28,966 nucleotides of DNA from a virus: positions 1-28,966 of IMG/VR virus record IMGVR_UViG_3300046724_000183. The stretch is one strand, 5' to 3'. Under the pieces are notes generated by a model. The model ran no database searches. It was not told where the DNA came from and worked only from the letters and a program-made list of their open reading frames with translations. Numbering within the stretch: position 1 is the stretch's first letter; the number at the start of each line of letters is the position of its first letter. Of this stretch, positions 21,433 to 28,966 are shown piece by piece. Made by a program: the position numbers and the translations under genes.

Positions 21433-22980
21433 ATGCACGAAACTTCTAAGGCGGTGCAACGCCGCCTGCACGACTCCAACTTCATTACCCGCTACTTCCG
21501 CGGCAACGGGATCGATATCGGCGCCGGCAATGACCCGCTAGGCCAGTATATCGAGCTATTTCCGCTCATGGAGAGCTGCCTGTCCTACGATCGCGAGGAC
21601 GGCGACGCCCAAGACATGAAGGGCTGCAAGGAAGGACAATTCGACTTTGTCCATGCCTCCCACTGTCTCGAGGATCTTCACGACCCGCTAACGGGCCTGC
21701 GAAACTGGCTCAAGATACTAAAGCCTGGCGGGCACCTGATCGTGACCGTGCCTGACGAGGATATGTACGAGCAGGGGGTTTTCCCGAGCACCTTCAATTC
21801 CGATCACAAGGGCACGTTCACGGTTTTCAAGCCTAATTCCTGGAGCCCCAACTCCCACAACCTCCTATCGATGATCCTTCTGTTGGGAGATGTCGCCGAC
21901 CTCATCAAGATTGAGCAATTAACCGGCACCCACCGCTACGGCCTGGAGCGCCAGGACCAGACGCGGACGCCTATCGGCGAGTCGGCGATCGAGTTTGTCA
22001 TCCGCAAGAGGGGCAAGAGCGAAGCGAAGCTTGGCGATCGCCGCCTGACCGCGACGCAGGTTAAGCTATCCGAAAGACGTAAGATCGCCCTGCACCGGCC
22101 AGGAGCTATTGGCGATATCATTATGACGCTGGCGCTGGTCCCGTTGCTCAAGCAAAAGCACCCGGACCACGACATTCATTATTTCTGCAACGCTACGCTT
22201 GGGACAAGCCTGCAACGCCTGATGAAACAGGCCGGAATCGACGGCGGCTTTCCCGCGGAAGCCCTGGAGCAGAGGCAACGAGACTACGAAAAGGTCATCA
22301 ATCTGATCGGCTATCCGCTGCAAGATGGCTACCCGTACAAGCCCATGAGAAAGCATTTGATCCAGTATTTTGCAGCCGAAATGGGGATCGATCTTGACTA
22401 CATTCCTCACCTCTTACTGCAACCTAGCCAAAATCTTCCAGAAGTGCTGAAACTACCCTCACGTTATGCGACCATCCATCCGCAGGCCGGGTGGTCGGCT
22501 TATAAGAATTGGCCGACGGAACGATGGGAAGAGGTGGTCGCGAAGCGTCCGGACATTTCATTTTATCAGATCGGCAGCGCGACAGACAGAAAGGTTCTCA
22601 ATGCTGATCCTACATTCATGGGAATGCCCCTGAATGTCTCGATCGACCTAATGGCGGGGGCAAGCCTTCATGTCGGGGTCGACTCGTGGACAAACCATCT
22701 GACCAACATCGCATGGGGAGTGCGCGGCTTCACGCCCGCCATTATTCTGTGGGGATCGACCCAGGCTACGGCCGCAGGCTACCCGCGCAATACAAATATA
22801 AGCCTAGGGCTCGAGTGTCAGCCTTGCTTCCGCGAGGATCCTAAAATCTCTCGGATGCCGCTCGGCCCGTGTATCAATCCGCCCGGACAGGTTTACGAAG
22901 AGCCGAAGCACGCCTGCATGGCCGGGATCACGATCGACAACGTCCTCTTGGCGATAGAAAAGGTGTGGCCCAATGGCTGA
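21433..22980 (+). CDS. Methyltransferase-family 9 glycosyltransferase fusion protein
   Basis: 515 residues with two enzymes in one chain. Residues 1-195: class I SAM-dependent methyltransferase, with GIDIGAGNDPLG (26-37, motif I), FDFVHASHCLEDL (70-82), and LKPGGHLIVTVPDED (96-110). Residues 215-515: ADP-heptose:LPS heptosyltransferase-like GT9, with RPGAIGDIIMTLALVPLL (222-239), HPQAGWSAYKNWPTERW (349-365) and LHVGVDSWTNHL (412-423). Four cysteines (462, 465, 480, 495) in a CxxC...C...C array are common in one GT9 branch. It starts three bases after the family 2 gene and overlaps the next gene by eight bases. The two enzymes probably modify one glycan in sequence. Substrate unknown. Confidence 0.9.
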   Translation: MHETSKAVQRRLHDSNFITRYFRGNGIDIGAGNDPLGQYIELFPLMESCLSYDREDGDAQDMKGCKEGQFDFVHASHCLEDLHDPLTGLRNWLKILKPGGHLIVTVPDEDMYEQGVFPSTFNSDHKGTFTVFKPNSWSPNSHNLLSMILLLGDVADLIKIEQLTGTHRYGLERQDQTRTPIGESAIEFVIRKRGKSEAKLGDRRLTATQVKLSERRKIALHRPGAIGDIIMTLALVPLLKQKHPDHDIHYFCNATLGTSLQRLMKQAGIDGGFPAEALEQRQRDYEKVINLIGYPLQDGYPYKPMRKHLIQYFAAEMGIDLDYIPHLLLQPSQNLPEVLKLPSRYATIHPQAGWSAYKNWPTERWEEVVAKRPDISFYQIGSATDRKVLNADPTFMGMPLNVSIDLMAGASLHVGVDSWTNHLTNIAWGVRGFTPAIILWGSTQATAAGYPRNTNISLGLECQPCFREDPKISRMPLGPCINPPGQVYEEPKHACMAGITIDNVLLAIEKVWPNG

Positions 22981-23173
22981 CACATGCGGCAATTGTAAAT
23001 TCTATATCCGCGAGCCGCTACGTCCTGGCTACGGAGAGTGCCATGCCGGACGTCCTACGCTTGGTTACATTCAGAGACCGGAGGGTATTATGAATGTGGC
23101 CGGATGGCCGCCGACACAGGACAATAAGTGGTGCGGCGAGCACAAAGCTAAGGTAAATGGGCAAGCTCAATGA
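22973..23173 (+). CDS. Four-cysteine mini-protein, plus strand
   Basis: 66 residues. Cysteines at 5, 8, 23 and 54 (CGNCKFY, GECH, KWCGEH) suggest a small zinc- or iron-sulfur-binding fold. WPPTQDNKWCGEHK is a recurrent ending in small phage and bacterial proteins of this type; their function is unknown to me. Ribosome site AAGGTG seven bases before ATG, inside the end of the fusion gene. Its last seven bases overlap the end of a minus-strand gene that also encodes a four-cysteine protein. Confidence 0.85.
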   Translation: MADTCGNCKFYIREPLRPGYGECHAGRPTLGYIQRPEGIMNVAGWPPTQDNKWCGEHKAKVNGQAQ

Positions 23174-23334
23174 GCCTCAAATAGCTTGCACCAGGCGCCC
23201 GGCATTATCTGTCCCTTGACCAGCTCACACCTATTGTAGAGTGACTTGAAATGCTTGCACTTGTCGCAGCGTTCGCTCTTCATCGCCGCGACCGGGGTGT
23301 AGCCGACCTCAGTCTTTTCTTTTTTCTCAATCAT
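23167..23334 (-). CDS. Four-cysteine mini-protein (HiPIP-like pattern), minus strand
   Basis: 55 residues from ATG 23334; an ATG at 23370 would add 12 residues. The shorter form is preferred because its ATG overlaps the stop of the 48-residue ORF (ATGA). Cysteines 23, 26, 36 and 49 (RCDKCKHF, RCELVKG, AWCKLFEAH) fit small phage proteins often compared with high-potential iron-sulfur proteins; whether this one binds a cluster is not known. It is the last minus-strand gene before the plus-strand cassette, and its stop overlaps the cassette end. Confidence 0.82.
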   Translation of the reverse strand: MIEKKEKTEVGYTPVAAMKSERCDKCKHFKSLYNRCELVKGQIMPGAWCKLFEAH

Positions 23335-23477
23335 ATCGGATACACAAACCGAAACGCCGCCCAATGACATGATCCTGGCGCCAAATAGTGACGCCAGTAG
23401 GCCATCTCGCGCATTGCAAAATAGGCCGGAGGATTACAGGCCAAGGTCGCGAGAGCAAATGCGCGCATGGCAAACAT
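23331..23477 (-). CDS. Hidden 48-residue ORF after the portal gene
   Basis: ATG 23477 begins two bases after the portal stop and has AGGTGG six bases upstream, one of the better ribosome sites in the window. The frame stays open to TGA 23331, which overlaps the next ATG (ATGA). The product (MFAMRAFALATLACNPPAYF, then AMREMAYWRHYLAPGSCHWA) has one mildly hydrophobic helix, two cysteines and several aromatics. No family recognised. The case rests on ribosome site, fit into an otherwise empty gap, and coupling at both ends. Without it the four-cysteine gene would have a 109-base leader, unusual in this operon. Confidence 0.55.
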   Translation of the reverse strand: MFAMRAFALATLACNPPAYFAMREMAYWRHYLAPGSCHWAAFRFVYPI

Positions 23478-23479
23478 CG

Positions 23480-25321
23480 TCAGCCACCTAAGCCACCGCC
23501 GCCGGCTCCGCCTCCACCTAGCAGTTGCGCCAGGGCGCTGTTGTTATCTCCGACATTCGTGTCCGAGAGTGTCTTGGCAGCATTGACCGCGGCCATCGCC
23601 TGTCCAGGCACCTGCGCCTGTTGCTGTGCGTTCTGGCGGATCCTGTCGTGCTGTACCACTTCCTTGTCGGTGAACAGGCAATCGGTCGGGAAATTGGTCA
23701 CTTCTGCGAAACGCCGTCCCGACTTGTCCAGGTCGACGATACGCAGCGGATCGGGAACGCCGGCTGCCTTGGCCGCGGACGACAGTCCGCCCATAGTGCC
23801 GAAAAAATCCTTCATGCCGACGGCTTCGGCGGATTGCTGCGCCAGGCGCATGATCGAGGTGTATTTGATCTTAAGCGGGACGCCCTTGAGCGAGTTGGGC
23901 ATGGGCTTAAGGATTTTGCGCCTGGTCATAATGTCGAGCAGCCGTTCAAAGAACGGATTGCCAAATTCGTTCTCGAATAGCGTGATGAAGGGCCCGAGTT
24001 GCTGCAAGCGCTCCAGGTCGCGCTTCGTGAGCTCCAGCTCGTTGCGTGGCTGCACACCTTCCATGCGCGTGATCGCCATGAACACGTCGACGAAGAGGCA
24101 GCGCTCTATGCGTGCGGAGACTTTGTCTATGTCGGCGGTGATCCCGGCCAGCCATTGCGCCTGTGGTTCAAACAGGGGCCAGAATCCTTTTTTGCCGCCC
24201 TCCGTGCTCATGTAGGTAATCATCCCTGAGATGATCGACGATGGCTCGTTCTTTAATTCGACGTTGGCGCCCATTGGCGGGCGCACACCCTTATCGATAA
24301 ATTCGGCCTTGCGGCGGGTCTCGAGCTGGATCTGCTTGTTGTCGCCAAGCGCGTCCATGCACGGCGAGCGCCCGTAAGGGTCATTCGACACCGTGCTCCA
24401 GCGCGCGACCATGAACGGCTTTTTGTGGAAGCCGCGTTTGCTCAACGGTTGCGCTGTCCTGATCCCTTTGAGCCAGTAGAGCTCGCGGTAAGCGAACATG
24501 CCGGGGACGATCGTCACCTCTTCGTCGCCGCCCTGCTGCCTCGCCACGGCAAAATTCGGCTCGATGCAATGGGCGACGACAAATTCGTTGTCGAGGGATG
24601 CTCCGCCCTGCGCCCACATCTTTTTTACTTCGGCCGGGCAATTGGAAAGCTGAAACATATCGACGATCTCTTTTACCGTGAAGGTGAACTCACGATAGAG
24701 ATCGGTGACGTCTAGCCGCCCGCCCGACGCCAAGTAATACTCACCGGCGCACGGCAGGTAGAGCCGAATGATATCCTCGTAATCTTCATAGACGATCGGC
24801 GGGGCTGTTCCGAAAACGACAACGTCTTGGAACGCCTGCGCCATAGTCTGATAGAAATTACTTTGGGCAAGAACTTGGTACGCACGCTTCTGCGTATCCT
24901 CGAGCCAAGCCTTTCCTTCATTGTCCAACTCCAGCCAGGGCAGACCAATTTCGATCGCAAACCAAGGGCGCGACGGCGAAGTCATGCCGGTCCACAATCC
25001 GCTTGAGCAGATATTGACGGCGAGCGTCGGCGTGCAGTCTATGATCGCGTCATTGATTGGATTGCCGCGCGACATGCGATTGGCGACTACTAGCCAGTGA
25101 TAGCGCCGCGGCAAAAAAAACTCCGCCAGCCTGGCCCAATGCGCCCACCACGAGTAGCGCCAGTTGCGGAGCATCCCCAATCTCTGCTCGCAATGGAGAA
25201 AGAACGTGCTCCACGAGCTGTTCATCTTGTCGAGCTTGTCAGGCGCGGTTAGAGGCTGCTTCGATAGCGTCGAAGCCCCCATGTCCTCATAGGCTGCCGT
25301 GGCTGTTGCTTGCTCCGCCAT
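23480..25321 (-). CDS. Portal (head-tail connector) protein, T7/podovirus type
   Basis: 613 residues. The N-terminal helical part (RLGMLRNWRYSWWAHWARLAEFFLPRR), then IIDCTPTLAVNICSSGLWTGMTSPSRPWF, PYGRSPCMDALGDNKQIQ and MRLAQQSAEAVG fit the podovirus head-tail connector family (Head-tail_con). Twelve copies form the ring at one capsid vertex through which DNA is packaged and ejected. The C-terminus is Gln/Ala-rich and ends in a run of glycines, probably flexible. ATG follows the upstream stop directly (TAGATG), with AGGG as ribosome site. Position between terminase and scaffold is as expected. Confidence 0.93.
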   Translation of the reverse strand: MAEQATATAAYEDMGASTLSKQPLTAPDKLDKMNSSWSTFFLHCEQRLGMLRNWRYSWWAHWARLAEFFLPRRYHWLVVANRMSRGNPINDAIIDCTPTLAVNICSSGLWTGMTSPSRPWFAIEIGLPWLELDNEGKAWLEDTQKRAYQVLAQSNFYQTMAQAFQDVVVFGTAPPIVYEDYEDIIRLYLPCAGEYYLASGGRLDVTDLYREFTFTVKEIVDMFQLSNCPAEVKKMWAQGGASLDNEFVVAHCIEPNFAVARQQGGDEEVTIVPGMFAYRELYWLKGIRTAQPLSKRGFHKKPFMVARWSTVSNDPYGRSPCMDALGDNKQIQLETRRKAEFIDKGVRPPMGANVELKNEPSSIISGMITYMSTEGGKKGFWPLFEPQAQWLAGITADIDKVSARIERCLFVDVFMAITRMEGVQPRNELELTKRDLERLQQLGPFITLFENEFGNPFFERLLDIMTRRKILKPMPNSLKGVPLKIKYTSIMRLAQQSAEAVGMKDFFGTMGGLSSAAKAAGVPDPLRIVDLDKSGRRFAEVTNFPTDCLFTDKEVVQHDRIRQNAQQQAQVPGQAMAAVNAAKTLSDTNVGDNNSALAQLLGGGGAGGGGLGG

Positions 25322-25576
25322 CTATTGCCCTAGCATTGTTTTTTGGCCCGTCGGCGAAGTGAACTGCGGCGGCGGCGTTGCGTCTTTCGGTTCGCCCATC
25401 GTCATGCGCTCGTGCGCGGCATTATGGACGATCTCCGTATTGGCCCCGGACGATGTGTTCGGCGGCGTAATCGGCGCGGCCGGCGGTGACGGACTCGTGC
25501 CGAGAAATTGCGAAAATGCCGCCGTACTCGCTGCGGGCTGCATTGGCAGAGCCATGCGGGGTGCGGCGAACGACAT
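25322..25576 (-). CDS. Small Pro/Ala-rich hypothetical phage protein
   Basis: 84 residues, Ala/Pro/Thr-rich (FLGTSPSPPAAPITPPNTSSG) and probably mostly disordered. The stop abuts the portal start and the ATG is two bases after the previous stop. Not recognised. Small proteins of this sort between terminase and portal are frequent in podoviruses and have no agreed function. Confidence 0.75.
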   Translation of the reverse strand: MSFAAPRMALPMQPAASTAAFSQFLGTSPSPPAAPITPPNTSSGANTEIVHNAAHERMTMGEPKDATPPPQFTSPTGQKTMLGQ

Positions 25577-25578
25577 TG

Positions 25579-25815
25579 CTATGAGCCTAGCGTTTCCGAG
25601 CCCCGCGTCGTGTTTGGCTTGGGGGCGCCAAGCGACCCGGTCTTTATCGTATCGCTAAATCCTGCGCCGCTCGCTGCTGCTGCTTCCAAAGCTGCCTGCT
25701 GGCCGGCCTGCTGCACGCTTGTGCTCGCCATCGTCGCCGGATGCGGAGGCGGGGGAGGCAAAGGAGGCGGCGGTGGTGCCGCTCCGCCACCAAACAGGCT
25801 CGAGATAAATGACAT
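25579..25815 (-). CDS. Small polyproline phage protein (MSFxSxxFGGG type)
   Basis: 78 residues from ATG 25815, which has AGAGGA about nine bases upstream; a longer reading to 25890 overlaps the collagen-like gene. MSFISSLFGGG is followed by two proline runs, an alanine-rich helix (QQAALEAAAASGAGFSDT) and an ending NTTRGSETLGS. I recall similar proteins in podoviruses next to the portal gene; function not established. Confidence 0.75.
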   Translation of the reverse strand: MSFISSLFGGGAAPPPPPLPPPPPHPATMASTSVQQAGQQAALEAAAASGAGFSDTIKTGSLGAPKPNTTRGSETLGS

Positions 25816-25828
25816 GGGCTTCGTTCCT

Positions 25829-27262
<1,434 letters not shown>

Positions 27263-27265
27263 TTA

Positions 27266-27475
27266 TTAGCCTGTCGCGCCGGTGGCGCCCGTCGCTCCTG
27301 TGGCACCCGTCGCACCGGTTGCTCCGGATAAACCGAGGCCGCTGATGTAGGTTGCTAGATCAGCGGCCGTGATCCGTTGCTGGTCTTGCGACCCCGACTC
27401 GAAATAGAAAAGCTCCGTGCCGCTGAGTGTATGGACTGTTAAAGGGCCGATATTCGGGATAATGGGAGCGGCCAT
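27266..27475 (-). CDS. Short collagen-like paralog without a head domain
   Basis: 69 residues. IPNIGPLTVHTLSGTELFYF (6-25) and ITAADLATYISGLGL align with the start of the next gene (NIGPxTVxxLSGxExFxF, then TAxxLxxY). The end is only six GAT triplets and then two stop codons. Ribosome site AGGGG lies upstream, so it is probably translated. It may be a remnant of a duplicated fibre gene, or a short adaptor that shares the attachment site. Confidence 0.8.
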   Translation of the reverse strand: MAAPIIPNIGPLTVHTLSGTELFYFESGSQDQQRITAADLATYISGLGLSGATGATGATGATGATGATG

Positions 27476-27560
27476 AGAGAAAATCCCCTCGTGTCGCCAC
27501 GGAATAAGACGACGCGCACGTTAATGCACATAGGCGGGGGATACAAATGCCGTCCGTTGC

Positions 27561-27725
27561 CTATGCTTTCCCGCTTGCTAAGGTAGAAAGAGTAAGGGGT
27601 TGATTTTTTTCTAAATCTTCGACGCGCGCAAGCAGTTTGTTTATCTCTTGCAGCAACTTCACATGGTCCTCTTCCAAGCGCTCTAGCCGCTTGGTCAAAA
27701 GAAAAATGTTGTGGCGCTCGCTCAT
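27561..27725 (-). CDS. Hidden 54-residue coiled-coil protein after terminase
   Basis: ATG 27725 lies 11 bases after the terminase stop, with AGGGG seven bases upstream. The product (MSERHNIFLLTKRLERLEED, then HVKLLQEINKLLARVEDLEK) has Leu/Ile/Val at heptad spacing over about 35 residues, a clear amphipathic helix or coiled coil. It fills the space between terminase and the collagen-like genes. Family not recognised. Ribosome site, coiled-coil pattern and tight spacing make it a likely gene. Confidence 0.72.
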   Translation of the reverse strand: MSERHNIFLLTKRLERLEEDHVKLLQEINKLLARVEDLEKNQPLTLSTLASGKA

Positions 27726-27736
27726 TATACATTCCC

Positions 27737-28966
27737 CTAATTTGCATACGGATCGTAATCGTAAAGAAATTTGCTGGCCGGTCCATCGACGCCCCTGCCG
27801 GAATCCTTGAACGGATCGTAGGCGTACTGGTGGCGCGGCCTGCCGCGCACGTCCGCCGGCTGTACCGGCTCCGCGAATGTCAAAATGAAAGCATCGGCTT
27901 CGTCCGGAGAATTGCCGTTAAGTTTCGCCTTCACCATTTCCTTTGGCTCGATCAGGAACCTATCGCCGCGCTTTTCGTAGGTGTAGGTCGTCGCGGTCAA
28001 TTGGGCGAGCAGGTTGTCGTCTGGTGGAAGTGCCCCGCCTCGCTTGATCCAGTTGACCGCATCAAAATACATTTCCGCCCGCTTGTTCGCGTAACGCTGG
28101 CTCTCGTGCGCGTGGCCGGCAAACTGCACACCGATCGGCGCGTGGCCTAGCAGCATCAATCCATCGACCCACCCGGCTCCTGCGCCGCCGGTCGCGTCCA
28201 CGAACGCCGCCTGGGCGCCGTAGTCCTTCCACTCCCTAGAGACGATGCTGGCGCCCTGGCTTGGTTGCAGGTTGCGGTACTTCTTGAACGAAAGCATCTG
28301 CAAGCCCTGGCGGAAGGCGATGACGCTTTGGTCGTCGCCAAACAGCGCCACGTCGACACCGAGCACCTTTGCCGACTGCCCGAGCTCAAACTCGCGATAG
28401 TATCTCTTCATGCTGTCGCGTACTTCGTCGGGGCCGATCAGCGCATTGAATGATGACGGTGGGAAGCGGCCAAGGACGTTGACGAGCACGTAGGGGTGAT
28501 CGCGCCCCCACAGCTTAATCATATCCTTCGCCCATTGCAGCGAGATACGGGTAGAGCGCTTGGGATCATCCGGATCGCCGGTGATCTCAATCACCTTCCA
28601 CATTGCACGCTCGAGCGTGACCGCCCTATAGAGCGGTCCGGTCAGGTGCGTGGGGTTCCCCGCTTGGACGATATGGCCTTCGACGCAGCTCGAGAGAGCC
28701 GCCTCCGCCGTAACCATGACGGCGTCAGGAATGCCACCGCTTTCGTCCAGTAGGAAGAGAATGTAGTCCGCATGGCGGCCCGCCAACGTATTTGCTTGCT
28801 GGCTCTTATCAGCGCTCTGGCTCCATTGTCGGGCGGCCATCCACCAGGTCGTCTCGTATTGGCCCTTGTGGTAAATGCGCGTTTTTGTCCATTCGAAGTG
28901 TTTTTTAAGGAGCTCACTTTTACCCCTCCATAGGTCCATCTCGGTCCACAGGCCGTCGGCCAGGTT
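27737..28966 (-). CDS. terL: Terminase large subunit, C-terminal part (starts outside window)
   Basis: 409 residues are visible and the frame is open through the right edge, so the gene begins outside. An internal ATG at 28939 is not the true start. ILFLLDESGG is the Walker B and catalytic acidic pair of the packaging ATPase; the Walker A loop is missing with the N-terminus. The nuclease half shows VLGVDVALFGDD, FVDATGGAGAGWVDGL and DEADAFILTF, with aspartates in the expected RNase H-like order. It drives DNA into the prohead through the portal and cuts the concatemer. Next downstream, after 11 bases, is the coiled-coil gene. Confidence 0.95.
   Translation of the reverse strand, partial: NLADGLWTEMDLWRGKSELLKKHFEWTKTRIYHKGQYETTWWMAARQWSQSADKSQQANTLAGRHADYILFLLDESGGIPDAVMVTAEAALSSCVEGHIVQAGNPTHLTGPLYRAVTLERAMWKVIEITGDPDDPKRSTRISLQWAKDMIKLWGRDHPYVLVNVLGRFPPSSFNALIGPDEVRDSMKRYYREFELGQSAKVLGVDVALFGDDQSVIAFRQGLQMLSFKKYRNLQPSQGASIVSREWKDYGAQAAFVDATGGAGAGWVDGLMLLGHAPIGVQFAGHAHESQRYANKRAEMYFDAVNWIKRGGALPPDDNLLAQLTATTYTYEKRGDRFLIEPKEMVKAKLNGNSPDEADAFILTFAEPVQPADVRGRPRHQYAYDPFKDSGRGVDGPASKFLYDYDPYAN

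Overview
The window is part of the genome of a short-tailed (podovirus-type) tailed phage or prophage, read mostly on the minus strand. The set of terminase, T7-type portal, scaffold, capsid, Bbp16-like cement protein, Bbp19-like protein, tubular A-like adaptors, tail nozzle and ejection proteins resembles the Bordetella BPP-1 / Burkholderia BcepC6B type of virion module. The sequence is GC-rich by eye, and the small accessory proteins are of a style I associate with phages of alpha- and betaproteobacteria. The host is therefore probably a proteobacterium, but nothing here fixes it. No integrase, att site, tRNA, lysis cassette or replication gene is visible, so phage and prophage cannot be told apart.

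Layout from right to left, in the direction of the minus-strand genes. 28966-27561: end of the large terminase and a 54-residue coiled-coil protein. 27475-25829: two related collagen-like genes, one short and one long. 25815-23167: two small Pro/Ala-rich proteins, the portal, a hidden 48-residue ORF and a four-cysteine mini-protein. 20075-23173 (plus strand): an accessory cassette with a small helix-turn-helix protein, a family 2 glycosyltransferase, a methyltransferase/family 9 glycosyltransferase fusion and a second four-cysteine mini-protein. 19979-16528: an unknown protein, the Bbp19-like protein, scaffold, major capsid and cement protein. 16497-11899: small and medium virion-associated proteins, three of them with export signals and three others sharing an LYDHP motif. 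11898-9830: three tandem tubular A-like head-tail adaptors. 9827-9348 (plus strand): an HNH endonuclease. 9319-3522: the tail nozzle, apparently split over two overlapping genes, with a large glycine-rich insertion at the start of the second. 3522-1: a gp13-type acetyltransferase-fold protein, an internal virion protein B-like protein, an ejection protein ending in an M15 peptidase domain, and the start of a further protein that leaves the window.

The minus-strand genes are packed with ATGA, TAATG and TAAATG junctions, which suggests one long late operon with translational coupling. The plus-strand cassette and the HNH gene interrupt this operon and are the clearest signs of acquired DNA. The cassette has its own candidate promoter and probably modifies a glycan, either the host surface or the virion.

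Most notable points: an apparent ATC start codon behind an ideal Shine-Dalgarno sequence; the nozzle gene split by glycine-rich repeats; the three-gene LYDHP motif; the methyltransferase-glycosyltransferase cassette; and two hidden small genes found by reading the gaps.
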